DNA of 64,000 nt. It comes from Aphrophora alni. Taxonomy: Eukaryota; Arthropoda; Insecta; Hemiptera; Aphrophoridae. The stretch lies in contig OY740765.1 in the NCBI GenBank assembly GCA_963513935.1, positions 150,685,830-150,749,829 on the forward strand, read 5' to 3'. The translations under genes were made by a program, and so were the position numbers. The notes beneath the pieces were generated by a model that saw nothing but the letters and a program-made list of their open reading frames with translations, had not been told where the DNA came from and searched no databases. Below, piece by piece: positions 43,004 through 58,000 of this stretch. Every line of letters starts with the position of its first letter. Positions within the stretch are counted from its first letter, which is position 1.

Positions 43004-46000
43004 ATTATTATTATTATTTTAAAATAAAATCTTTTAGAGCCTGTAAGCTTAAAACTTGCTAGCTGCTCCTCCCAATATTTTACTTATGCTAAACATCAAA
43101 ACATGTTACATACAAATCATGAATCATAATTTCTAAACACAGAAAGTATAGTTTATTATTCTTTTGTTAATGTATTAAACAAAGAAAACATATTTATGAA
43201 TGGATAAAATCCTTGGAGTTTATCAGTTTTATCTGAGCATACTGTTGACCTGTTTTTGTTAGCCATGTACTGGATTAAACCTAATTAAACTGTTGAAACA
43301 TTAAATAACTATTACTTTTAATATGCATTTAAATTATTTACGATGTTATTAATTTTAGTGTTTTTTACAAGATCTTTAAGATATTTAAATCATGCTGACT
43401 TATAAGATAGTTCTAACTTTTGTACAAATGATGCAATATGCTTATAAGTCATTTTGTCTGTTGTTGTTTTTTTAATAAATTAGTTTACAGAGTTCAACAA
43501 GTTGGTTACATGATCTTGTTTAACAAGAATCAAAAGCATATAAGTTATGTTACTGATACATTATGCAATTTTCAAGTTGCAATTAAATCAAAAGAATAGT
43601 TTAATTTGAAATAAATTAAAATGATTACTTTAGCTGAATGCTGACAGGCTTGTACAAAATAATTGTTTTTAAAATATGAATTTTAATCTTTCATGTAGAT
43701 TACAATTATAATTTACTAGGCAGTCTCAGTTTTTAAGTTCTGTAAAAGAATACTACTATTTATATATTAATACAAAAGAACATGTTTGAACATGTTTGTT
43801 GACTTTAAACACTAATTTTTGTGTCAAATTTGTTTTACTATTAAAAAAACTTTCATGAGCACTCCATGATTGAAACACAAGTAGTAAAGAAGATAGCTCG
43901 CCAAGATCAACTTATTTTTTGGTTAGGAATGGGGTAGTGAACAGCTGTGCCCTTGGTTCGAGATTATCTTAAGTTGACTGCTCCTTCGACAGCATTTGTT
44001 GTAACTATTTGGACCTTGTGTCGGTCAACATCAAGCAGAATTAATTTGCAACAACTTATTTTTAAGATTTTGTTCAATTAAGACAGGTTGTTATTTTAAT
44101 TGTTTAATTAATCAAGTTGATTTAAATGTTACAAAAGCAATAAATAATATTGCGATAGATGTGGGGAGAATAAGGTATTAAATCTTTTAATTAAATTGTG
44201 TTCCGTTTGAGTACATTTGATGGAATTGACATGTAAGGATCTTCAGACCTTGTACATCCCAGTGAGGTTCGGGAGCTGGTAAATGCTCTTTTAGTATTAT
44301 GACAGAATAGAACAATGGAATCTAACTACACAGTGCTTCACTTTGCACAAAGTAAATATTTAAAAATTTTTTTTTTTTTTTTTTTAGAGTATCAATAGAT
44401 TAACTATTATCACACATTTTCTTACCTGCTTCTTAGAATGTGACTCCAAAATTGTGTATCACCGATGTCATGATGCATTTTATACATCCTTTAAGCAAAA
44501 TGTTCTGACAAGTCAGTATTTTTTGCATAAGGGAAGTAAGGTTTCCTCTGAAGTTTTCTTCTGAGCACATTTGCAGCAAGTACATCACTCCGCTCACAGT
44601 CCATGATGATATGACAGTGTTTCCGGCTTCGGGCAATCTTGATTTCATAGTTATGAATCCACCATGCCAAAGTGATGGAAATTGTGCACCCGTTTGCTAA
44701 GTCCTTTATATACAGACTAAGATGATTTGGCTTCTGTTGCATCTCAAATAACTCTTCCCAGTGTTGCCATTCATTCACGAATCTTATCTATGCACTCTCT
44801 TCTGTATTCTACTCTGGATCTTTTGCAGCACTCTTCTTGTGTTACTACCAAAAGCAGTTTAGGAAACATTTGTAATACTCTTCCTGCTATCACATTTTTT
44901 TTTTTTTTTACAAATGTCTGCTGGTAGCCATTGGAGGAAAAATCACACATTTTCAATTGAATACATTTTTATAAACAAAGCAAAAGATTTGTTTATTTCT
45001 TTTATTTACTGTTATAGTATTATTCGTGCAGTTGATTGGGTGTTTTGTTACAGCATGTAGGCTGTGATTGGGTCGTTGATTCTGAAGCCGAGGAAGATAA
45101 ATGTGGAATATGTATGGGAGATGGTAAACAGTGTACAACAATGCATGGAGTTTACAAGAGACGTGATGGACATGGTAATTAATTAGCAATAACTAAATAG
45201 TGTTTAGTATACTATATTGTTCATATTTAAGTAAACATCCACTCCTGATTTTATAGCTAGAATGGTTGTAGTTTTAAGTTCAGAATACGGTAGTGTTGGA
45301 AAAGTGGGAACATGCTGTCCTTGAAGCCGTTAGATAGCTCAATTTCAGAGCTTCTAACTACACCACACATATTGGCAATCTATTTAATAGTATTTAAAAT
45401 AAACGATAAAACTCAACTACGTTTTGAAACATATTTATTTCCTTAAGGAAACCATACATAGGAAGCTCCATTTCAATGCTAACATTTCAAAAGCTAGTAC
45501 AAGATCAGGTGTCCAAGGAGTACAGTGGCGATATTCACAATAAGGAAAACAAGGAGTCCCCCGAATCATCAGTTTAACTGTAACCCTCTGAGGATGATGA
45601 CTATGTCATCGAAATTTACATAAGGTTAATATAATAAACATAAATGGATTTATTACAGTTTTAGTTTTGTTCCTGCTTTTTGTGGGTCGGAGACTCCTTG
45701 TTTTCCATATTGTAAAGTTAGTACTTCATATTAATATAAATAGTTTAATAATGTTTTCATTTTAAACTATCGAGTTTGCAATAATTATATTAGTCTAGAA
45801 GCAATGGGAAATTTGTATAATTTGCCTGAATGTACTCCAATATCCAAATTAAATTTAAAATCGAAAAATCGAAATTTCAAAGGAGTGTGAATTTCACGTT
45901 TGAATTATTAAGTAACGGAAAGATCGTTTGATGGACATATTAAATAATTTAATTCTGATTACAGGTTATACTGAGGCTGTGATTATTCCTCGAGGTGCTC

Positions 46001-49000
46001 GTAATATTCACATAGAAGAAGCTGGTCACTCTCGTAACTATATAGGTGTAGGCAGTGCTTCAACAAGTACATCCTATCTCAATGGAAACTGGTAAGAGTA
46101 AGTTTAACCTATTTAAGACTAGGATCCAATGTACCAGATTGTTTTTCTTATAGTACTATAGAGAAAGTTATGTGATGGATCAAAAAATTGATGTAGTGTT
46201 TAACCCTCTGACTGCTGAGTAATTAGCACTCAGCTAACCCACTTGTGTTGAGTTTTATCCCCTTGATTCAAGTTACCTTTGAAAGTAAGCGTAAATATAT
46301 TCAACACCCTTTTGGTTTTTACAAGTTTGTCATTAGGACTATTAGGGTCTTCATAATCAGAAAAATGAAGCAAAAGCAATATTGCTAAGCACCGGGCCCT
46401 TGAAATAATTTCAGGTATTGCTGTAAACCTCAACAAGTAATCATAAGAGCAATACTCGTCTAAAGATTTTTTCTTCTTCTTACCAAGAGCATATTTTAAG
46501 TAAATAAATTTAAGTAACTCTTTTTTTGCAGTGGTGTCCAGTTATGAAGTCTTAATTTTTAACTTTGATCTTCCTTGATAATAACATATTCATAATAACG
46601 ATGGGTTTCCCTGACAACTAAATTAATAAATTTTTAGGTAACATTTTCTTTAAAAAATCAATTTCATCTAAAATGGCTATAAAATTCCACTGTTAGCAGA
46701 ATCATAATTGTAAATAACTGGATTGAATATCCCATTCACCCAATTATAAACATCTTTTTGTTTACCCCTACCTGTTGCTTTCCTTTTTCTAAACTTAAGC
46801 TGTTTATGTAAAAGGGGAACACTTATTTCATCAATTTAACTATCACTTTTTTTCATTTTTACTGTCACATCATATTTTTATACACCGTCATCATTTACAT
46901 CAAACAAATTGTTTAGATTGTCATCTAACAACAAATATTAGATTAATTATCAATCTCTGAATCACTGAAAGCATTAGGACACCGTGAAGTAGGCACTATT
47001 TTATCTAACAAGTTAGAGTTCATAATAAACAGCTGGGACAAGCACACAAATAATAGTTATGTAAAAATTCTATTTTCAACTAATGTGGACAAAAAATAGT
47101 TCCACTTGTTACTAACAGATGTTGCACAAATACTTTCATAGTTATTCAACAAGGTACGACTTCACTCCTTTGAAGCACAGAACAAAGAAACAATAAAACG
47201 AGCTTAGTCATAACTCATTAGTAGCACTGAGTAAACGACTAAAGTCGTTTAAAACAGCTATATCCTTTTTGAGGTCTCCTGAGTACTAAAAAGTGGGTTT
47301 TGAAATGATGTTGTTTGTTGTATGAGCAGTGCTCTACAGCACAAACGTGTGTTATGTGGGGTGTATTTTGGACGTAAATCCCTATATTTTTATATTAACT
47401 GAAAATTTGGGTATAGCTACCATTAGGGGGGGGGGGAACCAGTAAAATTACAGTTTTATCAAAATCAGTTTAACATTTTAAATCAAATTTTGCACAAATG
47501 TAGCCTCAAGAACCTAAACAAAATGAGTTTCCAAAAGAAAGAAAACACAATTATCCACAATAATGGAAAATTGTGTTTTCGTTCATTTGGTAATCGAAGT
47601 TTCCACAAGTGTTGCTCAATATAGTGGAGGTATTGAATTTGTCACCATCCCTCCAAAAATGCTGATCTGTGAGTTATTTGGTAAAAATTTAAAAAATTGA
47701 CAATGGGAATTTCTTACAATCAACTCTACCAGATTCATTTTAATGAAATGTGAAGATTAATGACACAAACCCGTGTGAAAAATCTCAAATAAAAGTACAA
47801 ATAAAAATGAAACTTGACAGTCATTATTAAAAAGCTTAATTTTAATCAAATATGACTGAGGATATGTTTTATGACATAAGCAAAGTAAGTTTAAACCCTA
47901 CTGAATTTTTTCTAAATTGAAGTGAATGGTTCATTTTTACTTTTTGACAACTTGTGAACTGATATTTTTTGTGACAAATAGTTTTGATTGGTTTTGATTT
48001 GGTTTTGCGAATGTGTGAGTTGAAAAAGTTTGTGCAATGTTTTTGCACTATTTATACCATGTTAGTTTTCAAATAAAATATAAATATGTTTGATTTAAAA
48101 TTTTTATATTATTTTGACTAATGTAATTATTTTATTATTATCAAGATTTTCCAAAAAAAACCCTGTTTTCTGTGACGAGCAACCAAAGCCTTCTAAACTG
48201 AGAATTTTAACTGTATTTTATTCTATTCTATAATAGGGTAAATATTACTTGCCCATATTTAGGTTCCATGGGTTCTTTTTACTCACCACCTCATCCAGAA
48301 AACAGTATGTTACTTAACCCTTTATCAAACCTAACTGAACACTTCACAAACCTCAACAGGTCAGAGAAGAGTATCTCTTATAACTTCCTCACATTCAAAG
48401 CATCATACCTAACATTTCATGTCTTAATATTTTGTACTCTTTACGGGAAGTAACAAAATGCAACATCACAATCAGGTTGATCTTAACCCTATAATGGAAA
48501 GATGTCTATTTAAAACACTGTGCCCTGTTAACTCTTAGCAAACAGCTGCTGTTATAGCAAACTTACTTTGAACATTTAATTTCCATTTTAAAAAATATTT
48601 GATTTTTAAAGTGTTTTTTTTTTAGATTATTTGACTATATTTATGTTAGAAAAAAATCAAACACTTTTAAATGTTCAAAATATTTATTTAAAAAATAAAT
48701 AACATTTTTCAATTATAAACATGATTTTTTTAAATCTACTACGTGAATTGTTATAATTATAAATGAATAAAAAAAATATAATGGAAAGTAAAAATTATTT
48801 TTAAAAAATGAAGTATTATTAGATTAATCTTAGACTCATGTTAGTTTTTGAAAGTAATTACAAATCACTCCTTTATGCTTGCCAGTGAGAACTATTGTAT
48901 CTGCAGAATATTCCATTTAGAGAGTTAAGGTAAGATATTTCAGACAGAAAATTACCAAGGAAACACAATTTTGACCAATCACGTTACAACTAGATTTAGA

Positions 49001-52000
49001 AAATGGTTTGTAGTATCTGCCTATATACCATTTCTGTGATGTGCTACCCCCTTCCTCCACCGACTAATTTACAAACTATACAGGCTGTCCCAAAAATAAT
49101 AACTACTTTTAAGGAGTGAAAATATTCTAATAATAAAATCCTTATTAGAAAATGCTTAATCCTTAATATCCATTACATCCTTAAGTTTTATTGGATATAA
49201 TTTTTTTAATAAACTTCGACATGGTTCCCATTGTTGTCCAAAAGGTAGTCAATTCGATGATCTAACTCTGACCCACTACATGGTGTATTTCATCACTGAT
49301 GTTTGTGTAGGCAGTCTATATTCTTAACCTTAATTCTTGAAGTTTAGACTTTAGACTTGTAAATTTGGTCTTTGACAAAACTTCAGATTGAAAAATAACA
49401 AGGTGTGAGGTCTGGAGACCGTGGATGTCAACACATAGGGCTGGCACACCCAATTCACTGACCAGGAAAATTGTTATCAAGTGACCCTCTTACAAATAAG
49501 CTTCAGTGTGGTAGGGCACCATCTCACATCAGTCTACAGATCTTCTAACTGTGGTTATGCAAAATTTTCTAACAAGTTTAAATAAATGTTACCATTAATA
49601 GTTTTATCATGAAAGAAAAACGGACTGATAAGTCTGTCATGAAAAATAGCATAACAGACATTCCCCTTGGGGCTATCATTAATGTGTTCCGAAGAGGATA
49701 TCGCCTTTCTTAGCCCAATCTTTACACATTATATTTATTCACTTTTCTAGAAACATGGACCTTGGGCTTCATCAGAAAATGATATCTTCTTTAAAAAGTT
49801 TCGTCAGTAGACAAATGATCACAGTAACTGCAAAGTGTTTACAATTAAGTTTGTCAGCTGTTGTAATTTGTTGTAGAATTTGTAATTTGTAAGGTTTCAT
49901 ATGGAAATTTTTTTCTTAAGAATTCTCTGAACACTAGATTTTGAAAAATTTAACTCAGGTGCTGGAGTGTGAATAGATTTTTGAAGACTGTGAAGAAATG
50001 ATTGTTGCACGTTTTAAACACCTTCATTGGGCAGGTTAGGCCTACCATTACCTTTTAAATGTTCTATGCTTCCAGTAATCATAGGCTTATTATACCAGGC
50101 TTGAATACTATTCCTTGATGAGGATGTTGATTACAGTAGAGTCCCTGTTAATCGCCCTCGCTTTAACCGTCTGCTGGGTTAACTGACCTTATTCTTAGAA
50201 ATCCATTTCCTTCCCATTACCATGGAAAAAAAATTTCAGCGGACATAAAATATTACCCTTTTCTAGGAAATTGTAGATATCTCAAAACACACATTGCAAT
50301 GTCTGTTCGTTAATTACCCGGAAGATGACTTTCTGGAAACTAGGTTTCCTTTCTTCGTGTCTTTTATACAGGAGTCATCTGTGTCCTTTAAGAAATCAGT
50401 TTCAATCAAGTTGCCGTGAAAACAGTGTTTAGTATAGTTATGTCTCTTAAACGAAAACATTTAACTTTATACTTTAGATAGTTTGATTTTCTCCCTTTTT
50501 AAATTTACAGTTTCCTTATTTGTTTATTCATTACTGTAGTATGAATATTTTAATAAATATTATTACTGTAGTACTTTAGTAATAAAGAATGTTATTTAAT
50601 TTACAAATTTGTTTTATTGTGTATTTTTCTTAAATTAAAACCATTATTCCAGTTGAACTATAAAAACTTTGATAATACAGTAGACAGTCGTAAAACATTA
50701 CCAATGTTTAATTTATTTCACTTTTATCGACCGTACATGCATTAAAGTAATGTACTTTCTTATACAGCAGGTTAATGAACATATAATTTAGGTTCACGAT
50801 TTAAATTTTCTCAACTTGTTCAATATTATTACAAGACGGTATTATGGTGGTTTACCATGCGTTATCAGCTGCCCTATAAAACTGCATCTCTCCCGATAGT
50901 GGACACTTCTTAATAGCAGACATTTTATGCGGAAGCAGTGTCTGTTATTTGGAAGTTTCTCTGTACATAATTATAATTCATTGTTCTTGTCATAAAGAGT
51001 CAAATAATAATAGAATGAGCAATTAGTAACAAGGTGAGTAACGTAAAAGTAGTATATTAATATTGCTTTGTTTATTTTATAGGCCTAACTTATGCCTATT
51101 GGTACTTTTAGATTATGTTTGGATGCAATTTAGTAGTTTTCATTTTAACCGACTTTATTGATATCCGACTAAGGGTCTGGTCCCATAGGGGTCGTTTAAG
51201 AGAGAGTCTACTATATATGTAGTTCTAAATCTCCTTTGGACTACGATATCAGATTTGGTTTGAATAAACCCCTTAAAACACTGTGCTTTCTCATGTGCGT
51301 TCATAGCATTTAGCTTATTGGAGGTTATGTTTTGAAGTTTTAAGTTTGAAGCAACAACAATGGATCAGCTGATATATTCAAATAAGCGTAAAAGAAACTT
51401 TATGATTTCTATTAGCATATGGTTTGCTTTAAAATGATCTAAATGTGCCTGGTGTACATTATGCTTAAAAATTATTTAGTTTTATTTTGGACACTTATTT
51501 TTCCTATGCTTTTAAATATCTGCCAACGGAATATTCCATATTTCACAAGGATAATTAGGGCTGGTATAATATTCTGTAGACCACATTTAAAGGATTTTAG
51601 AATTTTATCTTTATCCCCAAGTTCTTCCTTCATAGTTCTGTACTTCTTTCTTCATCAGGTCTGTTCAGAAAAGTCTACAATCCATTTTCTCCCTCACCTT
51701 TTTGAAGTGTTTCTTCCTGGATTAGTTTCTAATGATTGTTCTACTTGTTAGCCACGTTACTGACAGCACAGGTTCTATAAAAGGATTGGATGATCCTTCT
51801 TTGGCCAACTCATTCGCCTTCTCATTTCCCACAATGTCCTGGCATTTAGAATCAACTTGACCTCTTTAACCTTTATCAGTACATCTTTGCAGTCTTTTAT
51901 TGAAATAGATGGCACATTAGGCGTCATCAAAGCTTGGAATACTATATGACTATCTGAATAACTCTTAACTTGAGTAGAGCACCTCCTCCAGATTTACACT

Positions 52001-55000
52001 AGAGAATTGCATATGCTTTATTTACAACTTTGAATTCTCTCCATCTTTCACATCCATCACTACGTCATTCTATGAACTTCCTACCTCTCCTTCTCCCTGA
52101 AGGCTTCGCCTAATTTATTTAGGCCACGTATCATCTCAATCTCTTATCTTATTTCCAAGCTATTTCAATCTCTGTCTCTGACAGTCTTCTCAACGTCTAT
52201 CATAAACCTAATTTCTTGACCTATACATTGTGTCATAGGTCTGGAAACATTCGCTTTTTAAATAATCCATTTCCACATACAATATAATATTATATCATAT
52301 TTCACTTCCATAATTCAAGACAAATTCAACTAATACTTATATAATACATTTTGATGTCCTTACACGATTAAAATCGGTCCATGTAATTGAGCTGTAATAC
52401 ACTGCAAATACAATAGACAAAAATACCACTTTCTTGGACTCTGGGGGCATCAAAACTGAAGTATTTTTGACCCATCACATAACTTTCTCCATAATGAGAA
52501 AGTAATGATTGAAGTGTGACCCGGTAAGTGTGTCTGTAGTGCAAGTTTTGTTTTTGAAATTATTTTCTGTTTGTTTACATGTTGCAGGCAAATTACTTTA
52601 ACTGGTGAGTACATCATTGCTAACTCTCCTGCACTTTATGAAAGACACAAGGAAACTGAGAAAATAAGAATCCCTGGTCCAATTAATGAAGACATTATGA
52701 TATATGTAAGTTTAAAATGTTATTATCCTCAGAGGTTTACTTGTAGTAAGTACATGTACTTATAGTAACCCTCAGGGGTTTTGTGTGTAATGATACAAAA
52801 TTTCAATAAAGGATATCTGAAGATTATATCATTCGTCGACCATTTATACCTAAAATTGTATTTTTTAATCTTGTATAATAATGAATATCTCAAATATATG
52901 TAAATATTCACATCATTCATTAATTATCTGCATAAAAAACTCATTATCACATTTATGCTAAACTTTAATAATAAGAACTAATCCACAAACCAAAACTAAG
53001 TACCTTGTAATTATTCAACTTAAACACGTCTCTAAAAAAGAAAAGAAAAACCCACAGCCATTTTATTGTATTGCTGTCCACCTAATCATACTTATAAAAT
53101 AACTAAATCCATAATCAACATAATTTAAACTCAAAATTAGATACATTTACAAATTTAAACCTATCTAATGATTTAATCACTCTTTTTAATCTGGTCCTAA
53201 TAGGAGTTTTACTTTTTTTCTTCTTTTTCTCTATTTTAACTTTTCCTCCTTAACCTCTTGTTTCCTTCAATTTCCATACCTTTATCTACCTCATTAGTCT
53301 TAGAAAGATCAATGCTTTGATTCACCCCCCCCCCATATTTTAAAATTTACAATCACCAGCTTTAATTATTTGATTAGCATGTCTTCTTCAAATTAAATTT
53401 TCATTACTCATCCTAACTATATAGGTTCTACAACCAAAAACCTTTTCCACCATTCCCTTTTGCTATAATCTCTTATTCAGATTCGATAATGTCTTGCATA
53501 GACCATTTTACCAACTTCAAAGAATCTCTCTTTATCATTACATATAAATTATTTTATCTTTATTTTACAATTTAGATTAACCTCTTTTAAAACATTAAGT
53601 TTATTTCTTATTTTTCTGTTAAACATTCTATATGAAGGACTTTCATTTGTTACCTAGTGTTTGTTTTTGTTGAATTTCTTTTAGGATAATAACTGGAAAT
53701 TACATAAATAATTTTCCAAAGTCTATACTGAAAAAAATCTTTTAATCTTCTTCAAAAATAAATTAAAAATTAGAAATCCCAACAATATTTCATTGATATT
53801 CAGGAATGACATTTAAACATAAATTTCCACTGTACTTAGCTAGTGTTCAGAATCCCAGAACCAAGTCTGTCTTCACAACAAGGAATTTTCACACAATTAA
53901 GAAACTTCACATAGCAGAGCTAAACCGTAAAACCTAAAACTTTTATTAACGTTTAGCGGAAAGATAGACATAACTACAAGAGTTGCTACCTGGCAAAAGA
54001 CTGACTAAAAAAAACTTTCGTCTTGTCTGTGGGTTTAACTTCTTACCCCAGCTTAATACAGTAGTTACAGGCCATTTTTAAACTTTAAACTTTAAGTGGT
54101 AGGAAAACCTAGTGTGATGTATTTCTATAACTAAACATATATCTACTAAGGTATTTACAGATAGTGTAACAATTTTTTTTACTTATTTTAGATGTTATGA
54201 TGAAGTGTTTGAATTGGTTATTAATATGTTTTGTTAATTTGCTCATTGTTATTAATATTTATGTATTTAATGCACTAGGATGTAAAGTTAGGCAACAGAT
54301 GATAAACAAACGAACATAACCACAAAATGTAATAATAACACTTTGAATTTAGGATATTAAATAAACATTTGCAATAAGAAACTAACAACTAAAATACACA
54401 ACGATAATAATACTTAAATTTAATTTTGGAATGTGTAAAAAAGGGAAAGAAGAGAAACGATTGTAAACATCAAAATAACGATTTACCAGTTTAGCCCATA
54501 TTAAATTTAATCACGTAAGGTTCAACAAGGAGCACAAGTTACATTCACATTTCAATATGATAGGCTATATTTTCAATACACAATTTAGTTATAAGGAGTT
54601 CACAAGTAAAGAATAAAAATAATTATTTAAACACTGTTGGATAAACAAAGTCAAAATTAAGATAAATAATAAATAAAGTCTCTGATGAGAATTAGATATC
54701 ATCGACGGTAATTCCAAAATTATTTCAATAGTATAATAAATAAGGCAATAAAATAAAATTTGTATTCAATAAAACTCAAATAAATAGTAAAGAAAATAAA
54801 TAAATAGATGACCTAGATTTAGAAAGTTAGTTTAAAACATTTATATATAAAAATATTGTGAAAATTTAATAATCAGAGAAGTGGTAAGAAGAAGAATTAA
54901 AGGAATCAAGGAGAATATCTATTAAAACAAGGAAGTAGAAGCTTTTCCTTACTTGCTCTCAGTCTAGACAAGCCTTTTTTTTTTAGTGTCGAACTATATA

Positions 55001-58000
55001 TTGGGAAATAAAGTGGTTTGTGCAACTTATGCAGTGAAAGTGAATAATTGCCTGGTAGAGGAATCAAGGACTGATAAGTATTTAAGTATTAAGAATAAAT
55101 TAGACCTGAACTTAAGGCAACATTTAGTAATTGTATCTCATCCAAATTTGAATTCCCACCATGAGGCAACCTCGAACTTTATAACAACTTTTATATAAGA
55201 ACATAGAAATTTTTATTATTGTGGATTGTTTGAACTTTTAAAAGATAGGGCTACATGTGATTTGAAGAAATTAAAACTAAATAGGGACAATACTTTAGAA
55301 ACATTATTTTGTAAACATAGCATTAAGTTGGATAGGTTAATTTATTTATGTGATGCATGTAATAATTTAATTTAGACTGTTTGCAAGTATATTGAACTTT
55401 TAACCCATAGTAATCCTGAGTAGAGAGAGTTTTCTCAAAACAAGACTTGACTTACCACTTTTATTGGGGGGGGGGAAAGAAAGTTATAATACATTTCTAT
55501 TTTTATCATGAGAAATTAATTTTAATAATAGATACTTGAAAGTTTTCACAAAATTTTCTGTTGTACCATTTGTCGCAGGATAAAATGAAGCAGAAGTAAA
55601 ATGTTTTAATGTTATTATTTTGACAAAACTTTACAAATTATCAGACATAAATTGTGATCCGTTATCATTGACTAATATTTTAGGAATTCCAAATTTGTCC
55701 AATATTTCTCTAAACTTCTCAATAGTTAGCTGAGTATCTATCCTAAACATCTTATATCAATACCTAAGCCTAACCCTAGTTAGAACCAATTATTTTAATT
55801 CTGAAAATTTACGTTTATAAAACTATTCTGTAAATATAGAAATACTAGACTCTGAATCCAGTTCCATTTCTACCGGTTTACCACCAATATAATAATTATT
55901 TATTTATCAACCAATAAATCAGCGATAATTGGTGGGAAACATTAACTGAGTCATAACTTGATAACAATAACTTTATTTATAGGAATAATTCCCTCTGATA
56001 ATCCTCTTAGACAGCTAGGTTAGGATCAGACTCAACAAAGTTTTAATTTTCTTTACTTTTGCAAACCTTGGGCAACTGGCTCACTTTTTTCACAAAGTGA
56101 TTTTTTTTGGAGAGGAGAGCATGTAGTCTGTAGAGTTGCACTTCAGTTATCTCGTTACAGTTTGGACTAGTGATCTGTTAAATATTACACAGTAGTGTGT
56201 TTTTCTGTATTCTGCTCCCTAGTCTTCAGTAGTCTAATGAGCAAAAGACAAAAACACAATGTCATGGTGAGGTTTCGAATTGTTAAGGAATCATATTGGT
56301 GCATGATTCAAATCAAAATAATAGCCTTAATCAAAATAATAACAGTTCTCAAGATATTAACAATTAAAGCTAGTAAATCATGTGTGCAACATGGGGTAGT
56401 TACAGTGCTACCTTTTAAAGTTCATAACTTGGTAAATTTTAAACACATCAAAATGAGTAAAAACAAAATTGTAGGGAATGATATAACCTTTAAAAGTAGT
56501 CTGACATGTTTTTATTTGAATTTCATAGTTTAACAATTGCAAAAAAAAAAAACAGATTTTTTAACAACTTAATAACCTCTTCCCTCAAAAAGTGACTCTT
56601 TGGAAGGAGATTGTTCCATATTGGGGGATTCATCAATTTGTTTAAAATAAAGTATTTTAAAGCAACTACTCATAGTTTTATATTAACACTTTAATTTTAA
56701 CCTTTTTGGATGAATTTCAAACATATTTTTACTATAATGTATCAGAGATAGTAAATATAATATCCCTGGGTATTTAAATCTATAAAATTATATTTAGTTC
56801 ATCCATTTAATATGCATCCTAATGGGCCTAGCCGATTTCAAGAAAGTAGTGGTATACACAATTAAAAAGATCAGAAAACCTCTGTAACATCTGTTTTAAA
56901 CAAACTTACCCTACTGGGTAAACCCTTTGATCTACCAATACATTTACCATTTCCTACAAGGCTCAAGAAACCAAGGTTTGGGCATTACTTTTAGATCTGT
57001 TTGTATTACATTGTATGATGGGGGTTGAATGAGTACCATGACAGCACTGTCATCTTGTTTTAATTCAAACCAACCACCAATAACAGTTGCAATAGTTTTC
57101 CAACCACTATTTACCAAATATAATTTAACAGGAAAATAAATGCAAAATTGTAAATTATAAAATGATTATTTATTTATAAGAAATAAGTTAAAATTCTTTC
57201 TGCTCTCAGCTTATCTTCCGGGATCAGAATCCAAACCCTGGTCTTCACTACGAGTATACTGTACCTAATATAAAGCAACCACTCAACCAGGTGTTTAAAT
57301 GGCAGATGTCTGATTGGTCAATGTGTTCAGAAACTTGTAGCGGAGGTGAACAGATATCCAGAGCTGTCTGTAAGGAAACCATGACAGAAGTAACTGTCTC
57401 AGCGGAGAAATGTCAATCACTTCCGAAACCAGCAAACAAAATGAAAGCTTGTAACTTACATCCTTGTCCTGTCAGGTACTTCTGTATAACATAATTAACA
57501 ATACTCATCAGTTCTTTTTCACGATTTTTGTCAGGAAAGAGTGTTTGACTTTAATAATTTCAATACCAGACCCTTAGAAATTCTACTATTCTAGAAAACT
57601 GGTGTTTTTTGGTGAATTTCGATATAAAATATCACAATTTTCAAATAATTAAACAATATTTATTTTTCTTTAAGCTCTGCAGTTATAGTTAATAATGAAA
57701 AAAGTCATGACAAATTGTAGGCAAATTTACTCCCAAATATCTCTCTATATAAAAATCAACATCTCTCTGTAAGTGTATAACTCTAGAACCGCTAATCTGA
57801 TTTTCAAGTGGTTTTAGATTTTTTTAAAAAAAGGAGAATTGTGACCCCTGTCACTATGACTTCCTAAAGCCTATTGTGTAACTAAGCCCCTATATTCTAA
57901 TCTAGCACACAGTACCTGCGACAAGTTTTAATAATCCACTAATTAGCTCATCTTGCAAAAGTTTAGTAAGCATGTGTGTTCCAAATAACATAAACCTGTA

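Noticed and set aside
43930..44030. Possible tRNA or SINE because of a gttcgagatt B-box-like phrase
   Set aside because: No A box at the right distance and no cloverleaf could be drawn.
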